Assembly (NCBI GenBank): GCA_018813725.1
Contig: JAHJBD010000110.1
Coordinates: forward strand, 1-7,751
Length of the DNA stretch: 7,751 nt
Reading direction: 5' to 3'
From: Nanobdellota archaeon
GTDB lineage: Archaea > Nanobdellota > Nanobdellia > Woesearchaeales > JAHJBD01
Part shown: one piece after another, positions 1 through 6,312 of the stretch
How the letters are laid out: each line of letters begins with the position of its first letter
Position numbering within the stretch: position 1 is the first letter of the stretch
The notes under the pieces: generated by a model
Databases searched by the model: none
Told to the model about the DNA's origin: nothing
Seen by the model: only the letters and a program-made list of their open reading frames with translations
Translations under genes and position numbers: made by a program

Positions 1-408
1 CTGCTTGCAGAGAAAGTCGAAGACCTGATAAAAAAACAAGGCCTTGACGTCAAGCTTGTCATTGTTGACAGCCTGACAGCCCATTTCAGGGCTGAGTTTG
101 TCGGTAGAGGCACATTAGCAGACAGGCAGCAGAAGCTAAACAAGCATATGCATATCTTGAGCAGGCTTGCATCGACAAACAACCTTGTAGCTTATGTTAC
201 AAACCAGGTGATGGCAAAACCAGACACTTTTTTTGGCGACCCGACAGAAGCTATCGGCGGCCATGTGGTAGGACACAACAGCGCTTTTCGTATCTACTTA
301 AGAAAAGGAAAGAAAGGCACAAGAGTTGCAAAGCTTGTTGACAGCCCAAACCTCCCTGATGGCGAAGCTACCTACATGGTAACAGAGCAGGCAATAACAG
401 ATGCATAG
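1..408 (+). CDS. radA: DNA repair and recombination protein RadA, C-terminal part (5' end outside window)
   Basis: This is the C-terminal 135 residues of the archaeal RecA/Rad51-family recombinase, which forms filaments on single-stranded DNA and catalyses ATP-dependent strand exchange. The frame is open from base 1, so the ATG at 148 is internal and not the start. Visible motifs are the Walker B strand KLVIVDS (fragment residues 18-24), the conserved GRGTLADRQQKLNKH stretch (36-50), the VTNQV strand (67-71), the L2-loop region GDPTEAIGGHVVGH (79-92), and the C-terminal RIYLRKGKKGTRVAKLVDSP segment (98-116). The Walker A motif and N-terminal domain lie upstream of the window. The gene ends at TAG 406-408 and is followed by a T-rich tract. 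No frameshift or missing core residue is seen in the visible part. Confidence 0.97.
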   Translation: MLAEKVEDLIKKQGLDVKLVIVDSLTAHFRAEFVGRGTLADRQQKLNKHMHILSRLASTNNLVAYVTNQVMAKPDTFFGDPTEAIGGHVVGHNSAFRIYLRKGKKGTRVAKLVDSPNLPDGEATYMVTEQAITDA

Positions 409-410
409 AA

Positions 411-443
411 ACTTTTTTATTTATCTTCTTTTTCTTTATTATT
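411..443 (+). promoter_or_regulatory. T-rich radA terminator and box A promoter of the yjbQ-thpR pair
   Basis: The 35-bp gap between the radA stop and the next ATG is almost wholly pyrimidine and A/T on the + strand. The T run at 413-419 and the following TTCTTTTTC tract look like an archaeal oligo-T terminator. The TTTTATTTAT at 416-425 is centred about 24 bp before the ATG at 444, close to the usual box A to start distance. A leaderless or near-leaderless transcript is therefore plausible, and no Shine-Dalgarno is visible. Both readings are inferred from sequence alone. Confidence 0.5.
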
Positions 444-860
444 ATGGACTCTTATCGGAAAGAATTGTGGTTTGAAACCCCAAAAAGAAGGCAGTTGATC
501 AACATCACAGAAGACATAAACCAGTGCCTCAAAGAATCAAAAATAAGTGAAGGTCTAGCATTGGTAAACGCGATGCACATCACTTCTAGCGTTTTCATCA
601 ACGATGACGAGCCTGGACTGCATGCTGATTTTGAGAAGTGGTTAGAACACCTAGCTCCTGAAAAACCATATGACCAATACCAACATAACAGTTACGAAGA
701 CAATGCTGACGCTCACCTAAAACGGACAATCATGGGAAGAAGCGTAACAGTGGCAATAACCAAAGGAACATTGGATTTTGGCCCATGGGAACAGATCTTC
801 TATGGTGAATTTGACGGAAAAAGAAAAAAGAGGGTCTTGGTAAAGATTATAGGAGAATGA
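444..860 (+). CDS. YjbQ/UPF0047 family protein (annotated as secondary thiamine-phosphate synthase)
   Basis: This 138-residue protein matches the whole length of the YjbQ/UPF0047 family, small trimeric proteins conserved in bacteria and archaea. They are often labelled secondary thiamine-phosphate synthase because some members complement thiE mutants; the true cellular role is unclear. Family hallmarks seen are HITSSVFIND (residues 45-54), the GLHADFEKWL block (58-67), YQHNSYEDNADAHLKRTIMGRS (79-100) with the conserved His81, Asn87, Asp89 and His91 putative metal/active-site residues, and LDFGPWEQIFYGEFDG (110-125). The ATG at 444 is the first in frame and gives the normal N-terminus. The stop overlaps the thpR start by 4 bp (ATGA), so the two are probably translationally coupled. 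No link to the lipid operon is apparent. Confidence 0.93.
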   Translation: MDSYRKELWFETPKRRQLINITEDINQCLKESKISEGLALVNAMHITSSVFINDDEPGLHADFEKWLEHLAPEKPYDQYQHNSYEDNADAHLKRTIMGRSVTVAITKGTLDFGPWEQIFYGEFDGKRKKRVLVKIIGE

Positions 861-1378
861 GGCTTTTTATTGCGATTGACCTTGAAGATGATGATTATTT
901 CAAGAATATCCAGGCACAGCTACCAAACACAGGACTCAATAAGACCAAAACTTACCATCTCACCTTGAAGTTCTTAGGCGAAGTAGATGACGAAACTCCA
1001 ATTGCTAAAAAACTTAAGAAGATTACCCTAAATCCTTTTACACTGACCACAGACAATATAGGCATTTTTGACAATGAAAACTATATTCGTGTAATCTGGT
1101 TAGGCATAAAAGAAAATGAATCTTTAGTCAAATTACAGGCGTTAGTAGAAGAATCACTTAAAGAGTTCAATTTCAAGAAAGATTTCAACTTCCACCCTCA
1201 TATAACCTTAGCAAGGGTAAAATCTATCCCAAAAGAACAAAAGCAGGATTTTGTAGATGCAGTTAAGGCAGTACAATTTGAAAATAAAGACTTCAACATA
1301 AAAGAATTCAAGCTTATCAAGTCAGAGCTTACACCAAAAGGCCCAGAATACACAAGTATCTTTACGATACCTTTATAA
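857..1378 (+). CDS. thpR: RNA 2',3'-cyclic phosphodiesterase (2H/LigT family)
   Basis: This is a 2H-phosphoesterase of the LigT/ThpR family (173 residues, normal length), a cytoplasmic enzyme that opens 2',3'-cyclic phosphate ends on RNA and in some members joins tRNA halves through 2'-5' linkages. Both catalytic HxTx motifs are present: HLTL at residues 34-37 and HITL at 115-118, each in the usual context (YHLTLKFLGEV and HPHITLARVK). The N-terminal MRLFIAIDLE strand is typical of the family. The C-terminus LIKSELTPKGPEYTSIFTIPL is also canonical. The ATG overlaps the yjbQ stop as ATGA. A GGAG sits only 1 nt before the ATG, too close for a normal Shine-Dalgarno, so coupling to upstream translation is likely. 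The enzyme appears intact. Confidence 0.95.
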   Translation: MRLFIAIDLEDDDYFKNIQAQLPNTGLNKTKTYHLTLKFLGEVDDETPIAKKLKKITLNPFTLTTDNIGIFDNENYIRVIWLGIKENESLVKLQALVEESLKEFNFKKDFNFHPHITLARVKSIPKEQKQDFVDAVKAVQFENKDFNIKEFKLIKSELTPKGPEYTSIFTIPL

Positions 1379-1379
1379 A
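1372..1379 (+). promoter_or_regulatory. Box A (TATA) element for the rps2 transcript
   Basis: TTTATAAA at 1372-1379, overlapping the last thpR codons, matches the archaeal box A consensus well. A start of transcription about 25 bp downstream would fall near 1398-1402. That would leave an rps2 leader of about 87-91 nt, or a nearly leaderless message for the small ORF at 1398. This is a sequence-only assignment. Confidence 0.5.
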
Positions 1380-1397
1380 TCAATTATTATTCTATCA

Positions 1398-1475
1398 ATG
1401 TATTACCGACGCAATCAGCGTGACTATACGCAGGTTGCACAGCTGTCTGAGGTTATAAAAAAGACAGAAGCGTAA
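1398..1475 (+). CDS. Possible 25-residue leader peptide or small protein upstream of rps2
   Basis: An ATG-to-TAA frame of 26 codons lies between the box A at 1372 and rps2. It encodes a basic N-terminus and a short helix-like tail (begins MYYRRNQRDY, ends VIKKTEA). I do not recognise it. Its codon use differs from its neighbours: three of its four Arg-type positions near the start are CGN (CGA, CGC, CGT), whereas the surrounding genes mostly use AGA/AGG. It ends 13 bp before the rps2 ATG, and the GGAG for rps2 lies immediately after its stop, so it could act as a translated leader. It could equally be a chance ORF in an untranslated leader. The same stretch contains ACGC-AATCA-GCGT, a short stem-loop candidate. 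Confidence 0.3.
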   Translation: MYYRRNQRDYTQVAQLSEVIKKTEA

Positions 1476-1476
1476 T

Positions 1477-1480
1477 GGAG
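1477..1480 (+). promoter_or_regulatory. Shine-Dalgarno of rps2
   Basis: GGAG lies 8 nt before the ATG at 1489, good spacing for archaeal ribosome binding. It supports that start and shows that this organism uses SD-led initiation for at least some genes. Confidence 0.65.
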
Positions 1481-1488
1481 ATATAAAA

Positions 1489-2088
1489 ATGGCAGATGAA
1501 CAATTTTTAGTAGCACAGGATGTATACCTTAAATCAGGCATACATATAGGCACAAAATTCAAGACCAAGTATATGGAACAGTTCATATACAAGACAAGAC
1601 CAGATGGTCTAAGCGTACTGAACCTGCAGAAGATTGACGAAAGGATCAAGGTAGCAGCTAATTTCTTGGCACAGTATGAGCCAGAAGATATATTGATAGT
1701 CTCAAGAAGGGAAAATGGCTGGAAATGTGTTAAAGCTTTCAACAAATCAACAGGTATCGAGGTTGTAGCAGGAAGATATCCTCCTGGAACATTGACAAAC
1801 TCAGCACTGAGCATATTTAAAGAATTTAAGGTATTGCTTGTGACAGACTCATGGCCTGACAGGAACGCAATCCTTGACGCAATCAAGGTGGGCATACCAG
1901 TTATCGCATTATGTGACACAAACAACCAGTCAAACAATATTGACCTAGTTGTCCCATGCAATAACAAAGGCAAAAAAAGCCTTGGTCTGTTCTTCTGGAT
2001 ACTTGCAAGAGAATACCTAAAGTCAAAAGGCAAGATTGCATCAGATGAAGAATTCAAAGAAAGCTTAGACGATTACAGCGAAGAATAA
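1489..2088 (+). CDS. rps2: Small ribosomal subunit protein uS2 (archaeal type)
   Basis: This is ribosomal protein uS2, a component of the 30S subunit body/head junction needed for mRNA docking. At 199 residues it has the compact archaeal/eukaryotic form. Diagnostic blocks are GIHIGTKFKTKYMEQFIYKT (residues 17-36), GLSVLNLQKIDERI (40-53), the GRYPPGTLTN signature (95-104), VTDSWPDRNAILDA (118-131), PVIALCDTNNQSNNIDLVVPCNNKG (137-161) and KSLGLFFWILAREYL (163-177). The acidic C-terminal tail is usual. In many archaea rps2 sits with rpl13-rps9-rpoN-rpoK-eno; here it stands alone behind thpR with its own box A and SD. A T-rich terminator follows. The gene is a firm anchor for assigning the window to Archaea. 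Confidence 0.97.
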   Translation: MADEQFLVAQDVYLKSGIHIGTKFKTKYMEQFIYKTRPDGLSVLNLQKIDERIKVAANFLAQYEPEDILIVSRRENGWKCVKAFNKSTGIEVVAGRYPPGTLTNSALSIFKEFKVLLVTDSWPDRNAILDAIKVGIPVIALCDTNNQSNNIDLVVPCNNKGKKSLGLFFWILAREYLKSKGKIASDEEFKESLDDYSEE

Positions 2089-2090
2089 GC

Positions 2091-2106
2091 CTTTTTTATT
2101 TTTTTA
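2091..2106 (+). terminator. Oligo-T terminator between convergent rps2 and gpsA
   Basis: The stop codons of rps2 (ends 2088) and gpsA (starts at 2104 on the other strand) are 15 bp apart. The gap is C followed by T6-A-T7 on the + strand (2092-2105), a typical archaeal oligo-U release site for the rps2 transcript. The reverse strand reads A-rich here, so no matching terminator for the leftward operon is visible close by. Its transcript may run antisense into rps2. Confidence 0.6.
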
Positions 2107-3075
2107 AATTAATTTTTTCAGATCTGATATAGCTTCTTTAAGGTCCTTATTCTCAAACAACACCTGATAAGTCTGTTCTGTAAGCGGTAGATCAAGCCCA
2201 TTCTTTGCAGCAAACTCATGCACTGCTTTTGCAGTGTGCACACCTTCAGCTACCATGCCCCCCATCTCTTTCTGGATATCTTCATAACTTTTCCCTTCAC
2301 ATATCTTTTGTCCGACAAACCTGTTCCTGCTGTGCTTAGAAGAGCATGTTGCTATAAGGTCTCCGACGCCAGCAAGCCCGTATATTGTCTTCTTTTGTGC
2401 ACCAAAATACCTTCCAAAAGAATTCATCTCTGTCAGGCCATAGGTCATTATCGCCCCTAATGCATTATCACCAAATCCAAGGCCAGCAACAACGCCAGTA
2501 GCTATTGCAGTTATGTTCTTGAAAGCAGCGCAAATCTCAACTCCTATCACATCATCATGCCCATACACCTTAAAATTATCTGTCTCAAAAAGCTTGATCA
2601 ATTCTGGCAGATGATGAGGATCCTCACAAGCGATAACTGTCGCAGTAGGAAGGCCCCGTATTACCTCTTCAGCATGGTTTGGTCCAGAAAGCACAGCAAC
2701 TGTCCTTTCAGGCAGCACTTCTTCGATTATAGTGGATATCCTTTTGCATGTTCCTTGTTCAATGCCTTTAGATACATTTATTATTATTGCATCTTTCGAG
2801 ATATATGGTGCAAACTTTGACAACGTTTCCCTAACATATTGGCAAGGTATTGCATTGATGATATATCTTGAACCCTTCACATCTTTATACTCATTCACAA
2901 ATTTAAGATTTTCAGGCAGCTTGAATCCTTTGTTGAACCAGGTGTTCTCCCTCTGTTTCTTTAAAATGTCAAACAGCTCTTTCTCTCTTACCCACAACTT
3001 CACATCATTCTTATTATTAGCAAGGAGCCTTGCTAAAGTTGTTCCCCATGAACCAGCACCTATCACAGTTATCAT
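2104..3075 (-). CDS. gpsA: NAD(P)-dependent glycerol-3-phosphate dehydrogenase
   Basis: GpsA reduces dihydroxyacetone phosphate to sn-glycerol-3-phosphate, the backbone of bacterial and eukaryotic phospholipids. Archaeal ether lipids instead use glycerol-1-phosphate. The 323-residue protein is full length. It has the Rossmann motif GAGSWG (6-11), the VSKGIE segment (101-106), LSGPNHAEEV (129-138), the catalytic lysine in CAAFKN (Lys186), GLAGVGDLIATC (233-244), the SRNR substrate-binding stretch (249-252), and EGVHTAKAV (277-285). It is the last gene of the operon. Its ATG overlaps the upstream acyltransferase stop by 4 bp, and a GAGGT at 3083-3087 lies 7 nt before the ATG, supporting this start. 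The adjacency to two PlsC-family genes argues for phospholipid synthesis rather than a purely redox role, though a redox shuttle cannot be excluded. Confidence 0.95.
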   Translation of the reverse strand: MITVIGAGSWGTTLARLLANNKNDVKLWVREKELFDILKKQRENTWFNKGFKLPENLKFVNEYKDVKGSRYIINAIPCQYVRETLSKFAPYISKDAIIINVSKGIEQGTCKRISTIIEEVLPERTVAVLSGPNHAEEVIRGLPTATVIACEDPHHLPELIKLFETDNFKVYGHDDVIGVEICAAFKNITAIATGVVAGLGFGDNALGAIMTYGLTEMNSFGRYFGAQKKTIYGLAGVGDLIATCSSKHSRNRFVGQKICEGKSYEDIQKEMGGMVAEGVHTAKAVHEFAAKNGLDLPLTEQTYQVLFENKDLKEAISDLKKLI

Positions 3076-3704
3076 CCTTCATACCTCTTACCAGCAAGTC
3101 TTGCGATATCTTTCATAATATCATCAGTGACTTCTCTGATGACCTTCTTATCATTCTGCTTGCCATAATATTTTTCAAAATACATCAATTTTCCGATAGT
3201 TACAGTAGCTCTTTTTAACCTAGGTATCCATTTACCCTTGGGCAGTATCTCAAAAGAACCATTTATTCCTACCGGAAGAACAGGAACCTTAGCAGCTAAT
3301 AAAAGCCGAGCAACCCCTGTCTTTCCTCTTTGTATCTCTCCAGTCCTTGTCCTTGTACCTTCTGGATATATTGCGATAATCTCACCATTCTTTAGCGCTT
3401 CAACAGCATGCTTCAAAGCATCCTCTCCACCAGCTTCCCTGTCAATAGGTATTGCCTGAAGATAATTATGCCAAGTTCTTTGTATAAAACTGTCAAAATG
3501 TTCTTTCTTTGCGATAAAATGCATAACCCTATTTAGCTTTGGAGTGATCAATGAACCAAGGAAAAAATGGTCAAGATAGCTTCCATGGTTTGCAGCTACA
3601 ATGAAACCAAAATTATCTTTTGGTAGATTCTCTACACCAATGACCTTCTTGGTCCATAGCTTCATTATTGCTGGAATTACTCTTTTAGTTATAGGATATA
3701 CCAT
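3072..3704 (-). CDS. PlsC-family 1-acyl-glycerol-3-phosphate acyltransferase, copy nearest gpsA
   Basis: This belongs to the LPLAT/PlsC family of membrane-associated acyltransferases, which place an acyl chain on (lyso)phosphatidic acid or glycerol-3-phosphate. The 210 residues carry all four blocks: NHGSYLD with the catalytic H-x4-D pair (His40, Asp45), IPIDRE (85-90, block II Arg89), YPEGTRTRTG (113-122, block III), and VPVLPVGI (140-147, block IV). The protein is short for the family, close to a bare catalytic domain, with only a basic, possibly amphipathic N-terminus (1-25) and no clear transmembrane helix. The stop overlaps gpsA by 4 bp, and 2 bp separate it from the second copy. No good SD is seen, so coupling is likely. 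Exact acyl donor (acyl-CoA or acyl-ACP) and position specificity cannot be told from sequence. Confidence 0.92.
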   Translation of the reverse strand: MVYPITKRVIPAIMKLWTKKVIGVENLPKDNFGFIVAANHGSYLDHFFLGSLITPKLNRVMHFIAKKEHFDSFIQRTWHNYLQAIPIDREAGGEDALKHAVEALKNGEIIAIYPEGTRTRTGEIQRGKTGVARLLLAAKVPVLPVGINGSFEILPKGKWIPRLKRATVTIGKLMYFEKYYGKQNDKKVIREVTDDIMKDIARLAGKRYEG

Positions 3705-3706
3705 TT

Positions 3707-4348
3707 TTAGTGATTATATTCCTGTCCAGTCAGTTTTGCAATATCTTTCATGACTGTCCTGGCTATATGCTCCTTATCATCTGTTTTGAAATATAAAGGT
3801 TTACCTATCTTCACCTTGCATCTCCCCAAACCTGGGAATTTCTTGCCCTTTGGCCAAACATCATATGACCCTATGATTCCTATGGGCACGATTGGTGCTT
3901 TTGATTCAATGGCAAGGCGGGAAACTCCAAGATGACCTTTTTGCAGATTACCATCGCTAGTCCTATGGCCCTCTGGAAATATTCCAACTATCTCCCCTTT
4001 CTTTAGATATCCTAAAGCAGCCTGAAAAGCTTTTTCATTTATCTCTTTCTGCTCCTTTGACTTGTAAACCCTGATAGGTATAACTTCTCCATGCTCTAAC
4101 CATTTTTTTAATAATCCTTTTCTCATATAACTATCATTGCAGTAAACATGGACAAACTTGTGGAGGTGCCTTATCACAAATACTGGCATGATTATATCAT
4201 CAAGATAGCTTCCATGGTTTGCTGCGCAGATAAATCCGCGTTCCTTTGGAAGGTTTTCAAGCCCGCTTACCTCTTTGACCCATATCTTAAGGATTAGTTT
4301 ATACAATCTTGTTGAGATTCCTAATACCATGCTGATAGTATTTACCAT
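3707..4348 (-). CDS. PlsC-family acyltransferase, diverged tandem paralogue
   Basis: This second LPLAT/PlsC-type acyltransferase (213 residues) is clearly homologous to its downstream neighbour. The shared N-terminal pattern is KxWxKxVxGxENLPK followed by AANHGSYLD. The catalytic pair is His45 and Asp50, block II is IPIRVYKS (90-97, Arg93), block III is FPEGHRTSDG (124-133), and block IV is APIVPIGI (151-158). Block III has His where most members have Thr or Ser (EGHR rather than EGTR), and the region between blocks I and II is poorly conserved against the other copy, so the two probably differ in substrate or position. Six bp separate it from etfA and no SD is evident. ATG codons for residues 1 and 7 are both possible starts. 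It could be the first, glycerol-3-phosphate-level acyltransferase, but that is inference. Confidence 0.9.
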   Translation of the reverse strand: MVNTISMVLGISTRLYKLILKIWVKEVSGLENLPKERGFICAANHGSYLDDIIMPVFVIRHLHKFVHVYCNDSYMRKGLLKKWLEHGEVIPIRVYKSKEQKEINEKAFQAALGYLKKGEIVGIFPEGHRTSDGNLQKGHLGVSRLAIESKAPIVPIGIIGSYDVWPKGKKFPGLGRCKVKIGKPLYFKTDDKEHIARTVMKDIAKLTGQEYNH

Positions 4349-4354
4349 GCCGGC

Positions 4355-5527
4355 TTATAAAGTTTTTGAAGTTTTAAGCTCTTCAATCATCGCAGGTATC
4401 ACCTTGTTCAGGTCTCCTACAATCCCATAATCTGCTACAGAAAAAATCATTGCGTTTGGATCCTTATTGATCGCGATTATTGTCTCAGAATTCTGCATCC
4501 CCGCCCTGTGCTGTATCGCTCCTGATATTCCGCATGCAATGTATAATTTTGGCCTTACTGTCTTTCCAGTCTGCCCAACCTGGTGATCCTTTGGCACCCA
4601 ACCAGCATCAACTACAGCACGCGAAGCTCCGATCTCTGCCCCAAGCTCTTTTGCAAGCTCTTCAATTATCCTAAAATTCTCAGCGCTTCCAACCCCTCTT
4701 CCGCCAGAGACAATTATCTTGGCATCTTCAAGGTTAGCAACTCTCTTTGCTTCTTTAATTACTTTCAAGACTTTAACCCTATTATCTTCACTTATAGAAA
4801 CATCAACCTTGACAACTACCCCATTTCTCTCCTGCTTGTCAAGCATCTTCATGATACCTGGCCTTACAGTAGACATCTGAGGCTTATGGTTAGGGCATTT
4901 GATCTGCGCCATGATATTTCCGCCAAAAGCAGGCCTTGTCTGTATCAATAGCCCATCCTCATCAATGTCAAGTCCTGTGCAGTCAGCAGTAAGTCCAGTT
5001 GATATCCTTTGAGCGATCCTTGGCGCAAGGTCTCTTCCTATATGTGTTGCACCATATATCACGATCTGCGGCTTTTCCTTTGTTATCATGTCACAGATTA
5101 TCTTAGTATATCTTAGTGTCTCATAATTCTTTAATAATATAGTTTCAGCAACATAAACCTTGTCAGCTCCAAGCGAGATAAGCTCCTGGCTTAACCCTTC
5201 ATCCTTTTCACAAAGCAATACTGCCCCGACTTTAACACCAAGTTTCTCAGCAAGTTCTCTTGCCTTACCTAATATCTCAAGCCCGACCCTTGCAAACCTT
5301 CCATTACGCTGCTCTGCAAAGACCCAAACCTCATTGCCTTCTTTTACAGTATCAACTGTCTTCACTTCCTTAGTATCATCATATATTTCAATATAACCGC
5401 TGTTTACAGCATGCTGTAATTCAAGTGATTTCTCAACATCAACATAATCATCACCAAGGCTTAGCATTACACCATCTATGACAAGCATCGATCCTGGATA
5501 ATTGTCAGTCAATTTCACTTTTACCAT
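4355..5527 (-). CDS. etfA: Electron transfer flavoprotein alpha subunit with an N-terminal extension
   Basis: EtfA binds FAD and, with EtfB, passes electrons to or from an acyl-CoA dehydrogenase. The ETF fold starts near residue 65 (NEVWVFAEQRNGRFARVGLEILG). The C-terminal FAD domain is canonical: SGGRGVGS (274-281), SRAVVDAGW (302-310), QVGQTGKTVRP (316-326), LYIACGISGAIQH (328-340) and DPNAMIFSVADYGIVGDL (356-373). Length is 390 residues against roughly 320-340 for plain EtfA. The surplus is an N-terminal segment of about 64 residues with no cysteine, so it is not the ferredoxin-like domain some acetogen EtfA proteins carry. The start at 5527 is supported by an AGGAG at 5535-5539, 7 nt upstream, and there is no Met near residue 65 for a shorter start. 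One bp separates it from etfB. Confidence 0.95.
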   Translation of the reverse strand: MVKVKLTDNYPGSMLVIDGVMLSLGDDYVDVEKSLELQHAVNSGYIEIYDDTKEVKTVDTVKEGNEVWVFAEQRNGRFARVGLEILGKARELAEKLGVKVGAVLLCEKDEGLSQELISLGADKVYVAETILLKNYETLRYTKIICDMITKEKPQIVIYGATHIGRDLAPRIAQRISTGLTADCTGLDIDEDGLLIQTRPAFGGNIMAQIKCPNHKPQMSTVRPGIMKMLDKQERNGVVVKVDVSISEDNRVKVLKVIKEAKRVANLEDAKIIVSGGRGVGSAENFRIIEELAKELGAEIGASRAVVDAGWVPKDHQVGQTGKTVRPKLYIACGISGAIQHRAGMQNSETIIAINKDPNAMIFSVADYGIVGDLNKVIPAMIEELKTSKTL

Positions 5528-5528
5528 A

Positions 5529-6311
5529 TTAAAACTCCTGAAATATCTCCTTTTCTTTTAATATCTGGATTATCTTTCTAGCCTGCTCTTTTGGCTGTCC
5601 TTCAATCTTCTGGCCCTGTCCTTTTCTTGGCGGCACAAAAGTCTTTTTTACAGCAGTTGGAGACCCTTTTATCCCAATCTTCTCAACCTCAGCACCTATA
5701 TAGTCAGCAGTCCATTTTTTGATCTCTGTATCATATGCCTTGTCAATACCCTGAAGCGTAATATACCTTGGCTCATTGATCTCTTTTACAACTGTGATAA
5801 GGATAGGGAGTTCAGCTTGTATTATCTCAAACCCGTCTTCCATTGCTCTTTCCAGGTTTAGCTTTGAACCTTCAAGGCTGATTTTTTGTACATATGTAAC
5901 CTGCGGCAGACCAAGATTCTCAGCAAGCTGTGGTCCGACCTGTGCAGTGTCACCGTCAATTGCCTGTCTTCCGCATATTATCAGGTCATGATCTATCTTT
6001 TTCACAGCCGCTGCAAGTACATTTGCAGTAGCCCATGTATCAGAGCCAGCAAACTTAAAATCACAAAGTAATATTGCCTCATCAGCACCCATTGCAAGAG
6101 CTTCACGTAGCGCTTCTTCAGCCTGTGGAGGCCCCATAGATAATACCACAACTTTGCCATCGCCTTTGATCCTAAGCGCAGCTTCGATAGCATTCTTATC
6201 CTCTGGGTTTATTATTGAAGGCACACCTTCTCTGATCAGTGTCCCTTTGACTGGATCTATCTTGATATCATTTGTATCTGGAACCTGTTTGATGCATACT
6301 ATGATATTCAT
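5529..6311 (-). CDS. etfB: Electron transfer flavoprotein beta subunit, clostridial (bifurcating-like) type
   Basis: EtfB partners EtfA and binds AMP or, in bifurcating ETFs, a second FAD. The chosen start gives 260 residues beginning MNIIVCIKQVPDTND, the standard family N-terminus. The frame can be extended to 6344, but those 11 residues are unlike the family and lie within the end of the upstream gene. Key blocks are GTLIREGVPSIINPEDKNAIEAALRIK (23-49), MGPPQAEEALREALAMGADEAILLCD (59-84), FAGSDTWATANVLAAAV (87-103) and ICGRQAIDGDTAQVGPQLAENLGLPQVTYV (112-141). The GRQAIDGDTAQVGPQ signature is typical of clostridial electron-bifurcating EtfB, unlike the GKQAIDDDxNQTGQ form in mitochondrial and proteobacterial ETFs. 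It starts 1 bp after the dehydrogenase stop; a GGAAGGGG stretch just upstream could serve as SD. Confidence 0.95.
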   Translation of the reverse strand: MNIIVCIKQVPDTNDIKIDPVKGTLIREGVPSIINPEDKNAIEAALRIKGDGKVVVLSMGPPQAEEALREALAMGADEAILLCDFKFAGSDTWATANVLAAAVKKIDHDLIICGRQAIDGDTAQVGPQLAENLGLPQVTYVQKISLEGSKLNLERAMEDGFEIIQAELPILITVVKEINEPRYITLQGIDKAYDTEIKKWTADYIGAEVEKIGIKGSPTAVKKTFVPPRKGQGQKIEGQPKEQARKIIQILKEKEIFQEF

Positions 6312-6312
6312 C

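Noticed and set aside
148..408. ATG at 148 as the start of a separate small gene
   Set aside because: The same frame is open to base 1 and encodes RadA Walker B upstream, so this is an internal Met.
1395..2057. Long open frame of 220 codons on the minus strand
   Set aside because: It is the antisense shadow of rps2. Its translation has no recognisable motif, whereas the + strand frame is an unmistakable uS2.
5336..5527. Ferredoxin-type iron-sulfur domain at the EtfA N-terminus
   Set aside because: The segment contains no cysteine, so it cannot bind a 4Fe-4S cluster in the way of acetogen EtfA extensions.
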